Shown piece by piece: positions 47,153-58,440 of a DNA stretch of 64,000 nucleotides (the stretch's first letter is position 1; each line of letters begins with the position of its first letter). Under the pieces are notes generated by a model. It worked only from the letters and a program-made list of their open reading frames with translations, did no database searches and had not been told where the DNA came from. Source of the stretch: Cordia subcordata (Eukaryota; Streptophyta; Magnoliopsida; Boraginales; Cordiaceae); NCBI GenBank assembly GCA_028554755.1, contig JAPTOF010000017.1, positions 1,674,001 through 1,738,000 of the forward strand, given 5' to 3'. The translations under genes and the position numbers were made by a program.

Positions 47153-48568
47153 CTATGCCAGTACCAAATTATCAACAACCCCAAAAGCATTTGGCAGTTT
47201 TTCTTCCTTGCACACCATAGAGATCAACGTTGTCCATATATCTATATCAATAATATTTCCTTTAGCCATACTATTCAACACTGTCCATAACAAGTCCTCC
47301 TTTCCTTCTCGGATCAACCCATCTACAAGCTTATTTAAGCTCGCAGCACGAGGAAAATACCCTTTGAAAACCATCTCATCCAAAATAAAAGCTGCTTCTT
47401 CAAACTGCAGTGCTTCGCAAAGCCCATCAAAAAGTATCCTATAAGTCACCACATCCGGGACACATTTTCGTCTGGGCATGTCTTCAAATAAGTCATTAGC
47501 TGCTTCCAGCCTCCCTTTGCTACAGAGCCTGCGAATAATGATATTATAAGTGATCACATCGGGCTTACATCCCTTTTCCTCCATCTCGTTCAAATATTTA
47601 AATGCTGATTCAAAATCTTTTTCTGTACAATAACCAGAAATCATCGCATTGTAAGTCTTTGTGTCCAATTTGCATCCGCTTTCTTTCATCTCCTCAAGCA
47701 ATTTACAGACCTCCGCCTTTTGACCACCCTTAAATAATGCACTGATCAGAGTTGCATAAACTCCGGAATCCATTTCTATTTTCATCCTCAACATCTCATT
47801 TCTAAGTTTCATAGCCTCATTAAACTTACCAAGCCCACAAAGCCCTTTAATCAATGCAGCATAAACAAACGCGTTAGGCTTTAATTTAAATTCCCTAATC
47901 ATCTTTTCCTTCAACTCGACCGCCTCACTGTACCTCGAATTGGCACAAAGCCCATTAATCAGAGTCCCAAGAGTCACCACATTAGGCTCCACTCCTCTCT
48001 TTCGCATTTCATCGAACACCTTCCACGCCTGACTCAAATCGCCGCACAAACAACACGCATTGATCAAAATATTATAAGTACACACATCAGGGCGCGAGTA
48101 TTTCTCAATATCGTCATAAACTTTCCTCATTGTATCAAATTCTCTACACACTAAGAGACTATTTAACAAACTGTTGAAAGACTTTATGGTCACATCGCAA
48201 CGAAATTTGCGAATTTCGTCGAACATCTGGAGGGCCTTCTCCGGCAAGCGAGCGCGGCCGTAGTACAGAATAATGTTACAGAAAATAATCTCTTTCGGGA
48301 TAATTCTGGTGTCGTTTCTGAGTTTTTCGATGACTTGTTCCATTTGATTGAACATTTTGGCGCGTCCGAGCTTCGTGATGATAAGGTCGTAGGAGAGGTG
48401 AGTGTAGCGGAAAGGTTCTGTCTTCGGGTTTTGATCATCGGAGGTGGGATTGAGGAAGAGTCGGAAGGCGAGGTTGGGGTCCTTCTGGAGGCGGAGGAGG
48501 GAGGACAGCCTGAAAGGCGAGATACTTCTGGCTTTCGCCATTTGCAGCTGCTGTTTGTTTTGTAACAT
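47153..48568 (-). CDS. P-class pentatricopeptide repeat protein, 471 aa
   Basis: PPR proteins bind organelle RNA and guide its processing, stability or translation. About ten 35-residue repeats run from about residue 58 to 440; clear ones start at DVCTYNILINACC (161), NVVTLGTLINGLC (196), DTKTYNAMISGYC (302), DVITYNIIIRRLC (337) and DVVTYRILFDGLC (372). There is no E or DYW extension, so it is P-class and not an editing enzyme of the DYW type. The N-terminus is rich in Lys, Arg and Ser (AKARSISPFRLSSLLRLQK), which would suit mitochondrial import. Length, one-exon structure and the N-terminal block TKLGRAKMFNQMEQVI agree with my memory of Arabidopsis At1g53330. Met10 is an alternative start. 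The frame is intact. Confidence 0.95.
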   Translation of the reverse strand: MLQNKQQLQMAKARSISPFRLSSLLRLQKDPNLAFRLFLNPTSDDQNPKTEPFRYTHLSYDLIITKLGRAKMFNQMEQVIEKLRNDTRIIPKEIIFCNIILYYGRARLPEKALQMFDEIRKFRCDVTIKSFNSLLNSLLVCREFDTMRKVYDDIEKYSRPDVCTYNILINACCLCGDLSQAWKVFDEMRKRGVEPNVVTLGTLINGLCANSRYSEAVELKEKMIREFKLKPNAFVYAALIKGLCGLGKFNEAMKLRNEMLRMKIEMDSGVYATLISALFKGGQKAEVCKLLEEMKESGCKLDTKTYNAMISGYCTEKDFESAFKYLNEMEEKGCKPDVITYNIIIRRLCSKGRLEAANDLFEDMPRRKCVPDVVTYRILFDGLCEALQFEEAAFILDEMVFKGYFPRAASLNKLVDGLIREGKEDLLWTVLNSMAKGNIIDIDIWTTLISMVCKEEKLPNAFGVVDNLVLA

Positions 48569-48612
48569 TGAATTGAGTGGCTTTTCAAGGGCTGCATTGG
48601 CCCATGCAGAAA

Positions 48613-48806
48613 AAAATATGTATTTTTTCTAAAAAAAAAAAAAAGTTACATTAAATTTATAATAATTATTTAATTTAGTTTTTAAAAGAGTTAAAATCCT
48701 GAAAAACGTTCAAATACAATTTTTTTTAAAAATCAAAATTTTCAGTTTTTAAAAAAATTATTTTTCAAAAACTGTTAAAAAAATACTTTTTTAAAATCAA
48801 TCTAAA
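48613..48806. mobile_element. Tourist-like MITE, copy 6, in the PPR leader/promoter
   Basis: The interior matches the family in order: TTACATTAAATTTATAATAA, TTCAAATACAATTTTTTTT and the A-run ending AAATCAATCTAAAAGTATC followed by TTA. The left TIR is lost. It begins only about 45 bp upstream of the PPR start codon. Confidence 0.6.
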
Positions 48807-49207
48807 AGTATCTTAGTTTTTGAACTCCACCCATGCACGGAAGAGACATAAACTTTGCTATAATAAGGTGTAAGTGTGTCAATGATAATAGGCCAAAATG
48901 GAGAATATGGAATTTTTTTATCTTAATTATTATTTTACCCTTACTAAATATATATATATATATATATATATATAAAGATTTAATTTAAATTTTTTTAGTT
49001 AATTATTACTTTCCAGCTAATTATCACATTTCCCATGTAATTCTTACCTTCGCAATGCATTGTCTCTCTTCCTTATTTCTTCTCGTTTACAACTCCTAGA
49101 CACCAAATGTAGCTCTTCATGCCAGCTGCCACCACCCCTCTACATCAACACATCTCACGCCACTCTCTCTCCGTAAGTTTTTTGTTTTCTTTCTTTTTCT
49201 TTTGTGA
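48807..49207. other. Upstream flank of the PPR gene
   Basis: It contains a (TA)n run at 48946-48974 and a pyrimidine-rich stretch at 49050-49180. No coding feature. Confidence 0.5.
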
Positions 49208-49800
49208 GTTTCAATTGTATTTCGGGATTCAATTTGAGTGCCATCAATAATTCATATGCAATCCATAAACCATAGTCAATATCTTGAATCACCTTCAAGT
49301 AATGCTTGAGTATCTCTAAATATACGATTAGCTGGCCTAATATATTTATTCACCAACCTCCTTATAGCTTTTAATACTCTATGAACTTACCTCCATATAG
49401 TTTTTCTAGAAAAATAAAATCTCTCTTCAAGATCCCTATATGATCCTCAATGACTAATTACCTATAAAAACATAGCTATTGACTGATCTAACCTAACTCG
49501 TCTCGTTGGAATCAACCCTTATTTTTTACTCAAGTCCTCTACTAATTTTTGGAACATGTGTTTTCTCATTTAAAACTGTTCAAAAAATCACATCTCATTC
49601 CCTCTCTTTAGTTCTTTTATACATTTTTGTCCCTTAAGAGTTGAGGATTTCTTTTCTTGCTTCAATATATAACGCAAATAATAATTTGTAATTGCTACAG
49701 TAGCTGTTCTACTTACCATTTCAATTTGAACTTTATTCACTCTTGCAACTTGGTTTACATTTTCTGAGCTTTCAGAATTTGTGTCTGAAATGTCAATCAT
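49208..49800 (-). pseudogene. PIF/Harbinger transposase relic (HARBI1/ALP1-like, N-terminal half)
   Basis: From MIDISDTNSESSENVNQVAR the minus strand can be followed in one frame through many stops: HMFQKLVEDLSKK, IPTRRVRLDQSIAMFL, GSYRDLEERFYFSRKTIWR, VHRVLKAIRRLVNKYIRPAN, FRDTQALLEGDSRY and finally WFMDCI*IIDGT. The last contains the first catalytic Asp of the DDE_4 domain (GxIDGTH). These blocks are diagnostic of PIF/Harbinger transposases. At least six stops break the frame and the later DDE residues are missing, so it is dead. Confidence 0.85.
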
Positions 49801-50003
49801 CTTGTATAAATAATAAACAAATGCTTCAATTATAAATGCTCAATCCAATAAAACACACAACAAAAAAGACAAATATTTCATTCTCATAGTCACATCAAAG
49901 AAACATGTCATACAACTCATGATCAATAGACAAAACATACAAAAATATAAAATATAAGAAAATTATCCAAGTAGATAAAAGTAAATCAACATCGCAAAAG
50001 AAG

Positions 50004-50096
50004 ATTGCTAACCATTTGAAGCAGCATAATTCAGATTGCCAACCATTTGAATCAGCATAATTCAGATTGCCAGCCATTTGAATCAGCATAATTCAA
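50004..50096. repeat. 31-bp tandem repeat, three copies
   Basis: The unit ATTGCCAACCATTTGAATCA plus eleven more bases repeats at 50004, 50035 and 50066 with few changes. Confidence 0.9.
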
Positions 50097-51139
50097 AACG
50101 CCAAAAGAAGATTGCCAAAATATGTTTATTAAATAAAGCAAGGCATATGAATCAGCTATGAAATTCAAGTACTCAACTATAACTCTTTGATTGTTGAAAA
50201 ATGCACTAAAAGTTCTCCAGGTGTAAAGTTCATTTGCAATGATTTTGTATACTAATTTTTAAAAATCAAACAACAGATTCTATGTTTGTACGCAAGTTTA
50301 TACTTCATTCATGTCTTTACATTTTAGTCACTAAACATGTTTTGGATCTAGTTATAGTTAGGACATTAATCAAACACGAAGACATGATCAATTCAGGCTA
50401 GAAATTTACAATTTTGCAACATTGTTGCTAAGCAAAAAGAAACTATAAAAAATATAAATTCGAGAGCATAAAATACATGATTTTAGAATCTAAACATGTC
50501 CTTAAACTTCTTAATTCATGCAAGACAAAACACACCTTGAGAATAATATTTAACAAATATAACAAAACCAATTTCAAGAACGCCAGTGACACGATAACAC
50601 AGCAACACAAACTTTTGAATATGGAGCATATCACAGATTGCAACAACAAAAACAAAATAATTAGTTTATGTTAAAAAAAAAAGAAAAACTTAAAAAACTA
50701 AAAAACTTCTGGGTGACAGCAATTATCCTTGGAGTGCAATATGGTAGAATAGGGCTTGGGCTTCTTTAGGGCCCAAGATAACTTAATAGGGCTTGGATGG
50801 TTTCTTATTAGGCTTGGGCCTTTATATGGATTATGGACTATGTGTTCGGCTTGGCCTAAGTCTTCCAAGACATGTGTTAGAAAGTTACTATAAGAAAAAT
50901 TCAAATTGTACAAGTAACTTCAACCTACATAAGAGTTCAAGTTATACATGTAATTTCCAAGAACATGTGGCAAATATTTACTACGAAAGAAAAGTTTCTC
51001 ACATGGAAAGTTTACAAGATTTAGGTGCCAAAATTTTCCAATAAATAGGCAAGACCCTAAACTATTTCTAGCATCCCATTTATGTAGTATTCTCTTACAC
51101 ACATCTGCACACTGATTGTGTGATTTTTGCTCTAGATTT
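50097..51139. other. Intergenic, no gene seen
   Basis: The part at 50690-50880 (repeated GGGCTTGG and GGCCTTTATATGG) may be an old LTR, but no ends or coding parts are seen. Confidence 0.4.
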
Positions 51140-51799
51140 TTAAGAGCATATTATTAAGCTTCTTCCTGCACGAGGCTATTCTCTCAAGATCAGTTTCTTC
51201 GATCAAGTCAAAGTTATCGGCGACTCTAAGCTTAGTATGAAGTAGTTGATAGGTGATTACAAGTGCACTAGCTTGACATTGGTAAAATACTATGGCAAAG
51301 CAATGCACTTGCTCAACCAATTTCCAGAGGTGATTTTGGAGAATGTTCCCAAGGAATGTAACCTGGTTGCAGATAGATTAGCACAATTAGCATCTAGAGT
51401 ACGAATCGCTGAAGGTACCGATAAGCGACTCGTGATAATTCATAGGAGGGAGTTCCCATTAGTGGTGCATGAGCTAGAGATAGAAGTGTTTTCGGTATCG
51501 ATCAGCGACTAGTGATAATTCATAGGAGGGAGTTCCCATCAGTGATGCACGAGCTACAGATAGAAGTGTTTTCGGTATCGATCAGCGATGATGATTATAG
51601 ACTACCGATCATCCTTTATTTGTAAGATCTAAGCAGACAGATAGATTGAACGACATGGTTAAGGGCGATGAGCTACGTCCTGGTAACCAAGGAGCTGTAT
51701 AAGCGAAGTCCAAATGGTTTTTTGTTAAGGTGTTTAGGAAAGGCTGAGGCTTTGCAAGCAATAGCTGAAGTCCATAAAGGGGTGTGTGGGGCACATCAA
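51140..51799 (+). pseudogene. Gypsy (Tat/OTA-type) pol: RNase H end and integrase zinc finger
   Basis: The plus strand gives VIGDSKL, KYYGKAMHLLNQFPEVILEN, VADRLAQLASRV (RNase H C-terminus), then YVLVTKELYKRSPNGFLLRC and EVHKGVCGAHQ (integrase HHCC). The 5' part of pol, gag and the 5' LTR are missing. A stop interrupts the RNase H frame, and a short duplicated segment (TTCATAGGAGGGAGTTCCCAT) occurs at 51440 and 51519. The frame is cut right after GAHQ by an LTR fragment. Confidence 0.8.
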
Positions 51800-52450
51800 C
51801 TGAGCATGATAGATAAACACTATGTTAAATGCATGTTTTGTTTTCTTCGGTGAGCTTTAGGTTGATGTTGTGCTTGCAAAATGTGGTGCACGAGTCGTGG
51901 GGAGAAGACCAAAGGCTAAAAGGATGAAGAATGAAGGAGAAAAGCTTAGGCCAGAGACCTAGAGCAAGGACCGGTCCACCTAGCCGGTCAACCGGTCACT
52001 CCATAGAGCATCACCCATCTACCGATCGAGGTCTCTTTAAAGCCAGTCGATTAATTAAGTGGACTGGCAGGTCCAGAGAGCACCAAAGTTGAGCTAGTCG
52101 TCTAATCCCTAGAGCTGGTCGATCAGCGGTGCTGTAAAAATTATAAATAGGACTCGATTCTTCAGCATTTTTGTAATCAACTCACACCCACTTCTCACAC
52201 ACCTAACCCTAATTCTCATCCACCTCACACACACCTTTTCACAACTTGGATTCAAGCTTATTTCAAGGGATTTAACAACTTTGGAGTGAGGATTTGCCCA
52301 AATTTTGTATAAGGATAGCTAGGATGGAAAGGAAGTTTTATATTCTCGCTTTCATCCTATTTTACAATATGCTTGAGTAGACTTGATTAGGGTTATTTAG
52401 CTTGTGTGATGGGTTGATTTAACACTTTTATGTTATAGGATTCAAATGGC

Positions 52451-52494
<44 letters not shown>

Positions 52495-53772
52495 CTTTGT
52501 TTTTTCCTTGATCAAAGGCTTTTATCTAATGCATGTCTAGGTGTTTGATAAAGTACCTAGGTGAGTAGTATGGATATAAATTGAAGTTAGTTGCTACTAA
52601 AAACCTCTAATCCATCTTATAATCATGTCTATGTATTTATTTGTGGATTGTATGAAGTGCTTACTTTTGTTCATGTCTATGTGAATAATAGCATGCTTAC
52701 TAGTGAACATAACTTCAATAATGACTACATGTTGGTACCTAATTGCTATTAATGGTGTAATCCGAGCATGATAATGTTTGGAAGTCGAATAAGTCCACGT
52801 ATTCGCAACATCATAGGCTAGAACAAGTAGGATGGGGCACATAAGCCAAATCCCACTATAGTGACCCTAGAATGACAGTGCACAATTAGGACTAGCATAG
52901 ATCGAGTCCTTTTTAACTTTAAATCTAGCTAATAGAAGTTTGTGTGGGTTTAGTCAACCTTAGTAACCCTAGGTCTTGGCTTTAAATCCAGCCAATAGTT
53001 CAGGAACTAGGGTAGGTTTGTTCTAGGTCACCTAGGAAGCTATTTAGTCCCTCCAATGGCCCTAGGTTATAAGGACCACGCCATAGCTCTAACAGTGTAC
53101 GCCTAGGGATGGACTCGTACCAAGCCTTAGGGATAAATTAAGACCCTAGATAGCAACCCAATTAAAAGCATCCCATAGTTAAGCCATTTCCCATAATCCC
53201 ATACAATAAGAGTATAGAATTACCTATTAATGAGCACTAGGGCTCGTTTAGATTAGCTTTTTTTAAAAGCTCTTTTTTTAATAGCTTTTGAAAAATAGCT
53301 TTTTTGAGAAGCTAAAAATTCTGGCTTCTAAAAAAAGTTGTATTTAAGTTTTTTTTTAAGAATTTCAGCTTTTTTAAAAGCCAAATCAAATAGTTATTGC
53401 AAATTTAGTATAACTTTTTCAAGAAAAAAAAGTGTTTTTTTTCCTAAAAAAACCCAATTCAAACTGGCCCTGAGTCACCCTAACCCATTCCGATTGTTGA
53501 TTTCCCCCTAGATTAGTTTGTTTTCCCGTCTTCCATTCCCATTTCCCATAGAGTAGTTTTATTTTCTTTCTCTTGAGCTCCCATATATCCAAAAAAGTAC
53601 AAAAATATGGTTAGCATAGGTTTCTTTTTAGGCATTTTCTAGAATACGTACGCATAGAATCCTTTCCACACTATAGCCTTCCTATGGTTCAACACGTGTT
53701 CTCGCACACATTATATTGCACCGATCCATGCACTTGCAGGTTTTTAGGGCTTTCACCTCTAGAGAGACATCA
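51800..53772 (+). mobile_element. 5'-truncated LTR of the TGAT family, nested in gypsy pol
   Basis: It aligns with the LTRs at 38.5 and 56.5 kb from the block around ATGTTAAATGCATG onward; about 150-170 bp of its 5' end is missing. It has a CTATAAATAGG promoter box near 52144 and ends GAGACATCA directly before the integrase frame resumes. It carries its own MITE (53240-53470) and a (TA)19-type run at 52453-52490. Confidence 0.75.
53240..53470. mobile_element. Tourist-like foldback MITE, copy 7, nested in the LTR
   Basis: It starts GGGCTCGTTTAGATTAGCTT and ends CCCAATTCAAACTGGCCC, matching the family TIRs. The flanks CTA and TGA are a degraded target duplication. It is absent from the related LTRs at 38.5 and 56.5 kb, so it inserted after this LTR. 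Confidence 0.7.
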
Positions 53773-54240
53773 ACAATCACCAATTCAACACCTTACTTCG
53801 CCCAAGGTAACAGCCAGGCCGAAGTATCCAACAAAACTATCATCTCAAACATCCGAAAGATGGTGGAGAAAAGCCCTTGACCTTGGCATTAAAAATTGTC
53901 AGAACTCCATGGGCATATCGTGTCGCCAAGAGATTGAGCACAACGACTTCGCCTTATTTGTTTACTTATGGACACGATGCGATGGCTCTAATAGAGATAG
54001 AAATCAAGTCGTTGCAAGTGGCCTGGGGTAGATAGACACAACTGAGTATAGGAATGCGATGCTTATTCTCCTTATTGGGAGAAAAGATGATCAGTTAGGC
54101 AAATGTCTCTGAATTGTGAAGTACCATTCACAGTGGATGAGGTACTACCTGGGGCACTTACAAGTTGAAGACCCTAGAAGGGGTATTACATCATTCGTGG
54201 TCCATTAATGGCAAATATCTAAAGCCTTACTATCTCGATT
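53773..54240 (+). pseudogene. Gypsy integrase C-terminal part (broken)
   Basis: Immediately after the LTR the frame gives ITNSTPYFAQGNSQAEVSNK, TIISNIRKMVEKSP and, after stops, KLSELHG and a YGHDAMALIEIEIK-like block. The STPYxAQxNxQAExxNK signature is typical of the Tat/OTA branch. The catalytic core between GAHQ and STPY is missing. The end of pol (GVTSFVVH..KYLKPYYL-like) falls near 54180-54230. Confidence 0.75.
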
Positions 54241-56031
54241 CCTAGGAGGTAGCAAGGAGACAGGCTCAAGGAGTTTCCAACTCTCTTCTTAACTAAATCT
54301 TTTCTTTTTTCAATTCTCTTCAAATTTTTCTTCTCTTTTATTCGTAAATTTTAGCCTCTCAAAAACAACTCCTCAAAGGCAGAAACACAGTTTACATCCT
54401 TTAAACACTAGCCTTTCAGATACTCCTTACCACAAAGAATGACAAGAAACAGCAACATTCTTACACTGCAGAAAAGCAACAAATAGAAACAAATTTTTAT
54501 TATTATTCAAAAGGAAAGTTGGGTGCCTAGCGATAATTACAAAGTACAACATGTGCTAAACTATCATCTGTTGGCCATTGGGCTCACTTGTAAGGAGTGG
54601 CCGCAGATAAGGTCAAGACATGTAGAAAGAGAAGAAAATATTCTTCACGGCAACTGATCGGAGTCAGGGAGGTTGTCAAGAAGATCTCGGGGAAGGGTTC
54701 TCCAGTCCTTTTAAAGAGAAAGCAGGTGGTCAGCAACAGTGTAGGCCTCTTAATCCCAGTTAAAAAACAAAAGGTGTGAAGCACAGATGGCTTGGTGAAG
54801 ATTGAAACACTTCGTCCAAAAGGCTATTTGTTGATGATCGCTGTCTGCTTGGAATTTTAAGAGATGGTTGAGTTCAGCAGCCTTTGAGGCAAACTCTTTC
54901 GTGTCTCGTTAGACGTGGCCAATGTCGTACGGAAGCGACGAGCGAACAGTTTAACAAACATAGATCACACGGAGTGGCGGCAGACTGAAGAGGGGGAGAA
55001 TCTAGATGGGGTTCCAGACAGCCGATGATGAGATCGAAGGCATCAATGAAGCAAGCAAAGCAGGGGGTGAAGTACAGGGTGCTAAGTGACATTAATGTGG
55101 CAACTCTTGCGGTTTTAAAAATCACCGCTGGAGAACAACCAGGACCAGATGCTTTAGGTACCAAGGTGGATGAATTGTTGAGGTATTAGTGATGAAGAAG
55201 GCCAAATAAGTCTTAGATGGTGAACCTTGGGTAAGCAGTGAGATAAGTGGCAGGGTCTTCGAAGAGATTTTCGAGTTCAAACTCTAGAATCTGAAAGGAA
55301 TAAGGGAATAAGAAGCTGCATGAAAAGAAAAAAAGGGATTAAATAATGGACAAGATAGAGGTGTGTACCTGGTTGAGGACTTGTGCTCGATAGAGAACCA
55401 TACGCTCACAAAAATTTGTTACTGGTGAGGGTGTATGTTGGAAACTTTCTAACGAGTTCCTGCAAAGGTGGAGAAGATTAATATTCTGGAATCAAAAAGC
55501 GAGAAGGCATTCAAGTACTTCTACCTGAGATTATCATGTGAGAAAGGCAGATGCGCGGGTGAAGCTACCTGTTGGTCATCTTGAGTTGAGAAGGGTATTG
55601 AAACTAAGACGGTGTGCATAAATGGGAGTGCATGGGCGTGAGAATTGGGATGCCTGGAGGAGGCTCTTTAAAGGGCAAGGACGACGATTAGTTTGTTGTG
55701 GTTTATTTCACATAATCCGGGGATTAAAGACTATGTCCTGTAATCAGGAAATTACTCAAAAGATATAAGGACATTGAATTCGCTCACTGGGCTCAATGCT
55801 AAAAGAGACATGCAATGGTCAGCTTAGACAGGCACGTGAAGGCTTCGGGTTAGCAAAGTAGAGAGATCGTGGTCGACAACCTGTCACGTGCATTTAATGC
55901 GAGAGATAAACTTTGTACCGGATGAACCACAGGAGATATGGTACATAGATGGTCTTTCGTTTTAGAGGCGCAGGTCATGTGACTCAGATCATGAGCAATT
56001 CAAAATCCACGACGTTGTTCAAATAACTTAT
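54241..56031 (+). other. Long non-coding or unrecognised region between gypsy pol and 3' LTR
   Basis: About 1.8 kb between the end of pol and the polypurine tract. Long 3' spacers, sometimes with antisense ORFs, are known in the Tat branch. Minus frames at 54584-54784 and 54874-55164 are short and not recognised. Confidence 0.45.
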
Positions 56032-56039
56032 GGGGGCAT
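56031..56039 (+). other. Polypurine tract of the gypsy element
   Basis: TATGGGGGCAT lies directly before TGTTTACACCC, the start of the 3' LTR. Confidence 0.5.
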
Positions 56040-56536
56040 TGTTTACACCCAAAATCGATAATTAGTTGGTCGAATGGCCGAAAGGTAAGATAATAGGGCG
56101 AAGGAAGTTGTTCGACACCTAGAATGCACAAGTAATCTGCTAGAGTGGTCGAAGGATTTGGGACGATGAAAGTCCAAAGGCTGACATCATGGCCTACATT
56201 GGTTTTGAGGTTGAACTTTGGCCAAAAGGAAATACACTGGTGCATGGCAAGCACATGCTCAATTCAAATAAAGAAGACTAAGTCTAGTGTAACATAGAGC
56301 ACCAAAACAAAAAGAATGAAAGTGAAGCAAGGAACTCAGTCAGCTTTAACCAACTAAAAGATACTGGAGTCATCAGTCGAGCATGAAGATTTTGGATGCA
56401 GCAACTATAAAAGCTAGTCAAGACCAAGAAGAAAGGGATTCCACAAACATCATGAATTAATCCTACATCTATCCCCAGCTTCTTAGCTTCGTAGCTCCAT
56501 AACTTAGTCCTATCCTTAGTTTAGCTTTTAGCTTAG

Positions 56537-58190
56537 TGATGTGTCTTGGTTTGTGTAAGGTTATTGGTGCATTTTTATATGATATTTGAGGTGTTTTGTG
56601 CTTATTAGATAGCTTTAGTGTGGTATATATACTATACTTGTGCATATAAGGATATAAATGTTCATAGTTGAGTTTATAGAGAAAATGCTACACTAAGTGC
56701 TTGTTTCTTGTGTTTTAGGTGAGGTTTGAAGTAATATTGGAGCTTAAATGATGATGCTTGGGATTTGGACAAAGTTTAGAAGTGTTTTGAAGATAAAGAA
56801 TTAAAGAAAAGGCTTTTTGGAAGCTCCCGGATGAAGCATGAAGTAAACGGAGAAGATCGAATGCAATATAGCGAAAATTAGAGCTTAAACTGGAAAGGCC
56901 AATCGACCTCCCTACAAAGGTCGGGCCCCTAGCCAAGTCAAAAACCTCACCATTTGGTCAAACCCTCTCTTCCATAAGCTAAGCCCCTAGCTAAGATGAC
57001 CAGTTGCACACAAAAACAGCCTATAAAAGTGCACGTTTCAATAAAAGTAAAATAGAACCATTATCTATTCTTCACACCCATTACACCAAACCTTAATTCT
57101 AATACTCACCTACCTCTCACACACAATCCCATATCAATTCTATTTTATATAAACAAGCTTGGATTTGAGGATTAAACAAGGATTTAGAGGCTTTAGAGCA
57201 ACATTTGTAAATAGCAAGCAAGGATAATGAGGGAGCTTTTCATTCTTCTCTTTATTCTTGTTTATACTATGTTATATTAGCTTTAAATTAGGGGTGATTG
57301 CTATTATTGTAATGGGTTGAGAATCTTAATACTTGTTTTTGAGATATTGATGTGTTATATATACATACTTTGTTTTTGAATTTCTTTGGATTGGATTTAA
57401 ACATGTCTAAGTGTTTGATGAAATGCCTCTATGAGTTTGCATCTGTAATTTGTGCTAAGATGCTAATATTAGTGGCCTCAACTTAGCCTTAATCTATGTT
57501 AATGGTATGAGCCCTACTTGCAACTACATTTGTGTTGATTAATTGTACTATTTAATGCCTTTAGTATAATAGATAATGACCTCTAGCATGAAACATGGCT
57601 AAAAAGATAGACGCTATTGCTTGAGTGATCTAGACGACTTAATCTCTAGTTTGAAACAAATCTAAAAGATTAGATTCCTTCAGAGGAAATTAATCAATAC
57701 TTAAAGGACTTAGAAGTAGACCTAAGAACTCTAGCTAGTTAGGACAAACCTAGGATTCTAATTGGGCCCAGTGAGGGATAGGGTTGCACCGATAGTTAAA
57801 GGTAGTAAAGCTAGTAAACTAAACCCGCAAGTAGAGAATCCAAACCATCAATAGCCTTAGAACAAGGGTAGGAGTCCAAACCCATTCCAATAGAGCAATC
57901 ACCCCTAAATTTCCCCCAAAACCTTATAGATTCCCATTTCCATAGCTTGTTTACCTTTCATTCCTCTTAGTTAGGTTTATTTTCCTTTAGTTTAGTTCTT
58001 TAGAGCTCCAATCAATCCTAAAACCCCAAAGATAGTAGGTACGTTTGCATGTAGTTATTGTAGGACATATTTGCACATAGAAACCCTACTTAGGTAGCCT
58101 TTCTCAGAAGAACAATCCATGTACTCAAGCCTTAAACTACAAAGTCCCGTACGTTTGCAAGTGCTTTGACTTGAAAAAGCACGTTACTTA
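56537..58190 (+). mobile_element. Solo LTR of the TGAT family, nested in the gypsy 3' LTR
   Basis: It starts TGATGTGTCTTGG after CTTAG (56532-56536) and follows the LTR at 38.5 kb along its length (AAATGCTACACTAA, a CTATAAAAGTG box near 57021, the TTCACACCCATTACACC leader). A CTTAG recurs near 58188, but the exact 3' end is degraded, so the limit is approximate. Confidence 0.7.
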
Positions 58191-58229
58191 GGCTTAGTTA
58201 GCATAATGTTAGCTTAATCGTATCTTAAA

Positions 58230-58440
58230 ACACCACTGTAATTAACTTTACAGCCTAGATTTTTTCTTTTCCACTGTAATTCAGTTTATGGCTTTGTTAT
58301 AATTAAGTTTATGGCCTTTCTAGCTTTAGCTACAATTAGCTTTGTGGCTTGGCTCCCACTCTTTATCCAAGCTATAATTCATTTTATGGCAAGACCAATT
58401 CGTTGTAATTAACTTTGTGGTATAATCTAGTAAACCTTTA
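58230..58440. repeat. Six degenerate repeats of a TAATTnnnTTTATGGC motif
   Basis: Units such as TGTAATTAACTTTACAGCC, TGTAATTCAGTTTATGGC and TATAATTAAGTTTATGGCC recur every 25-55 bases. They lie in the downstream part of the gypsy LTR. Confidence 0.6.

Noticed and set aside
48190..48632. Other open frames overlapping the 5' half of the PPR gene
   Set aside because: Shadows of the PPR coding sequence in other frames.
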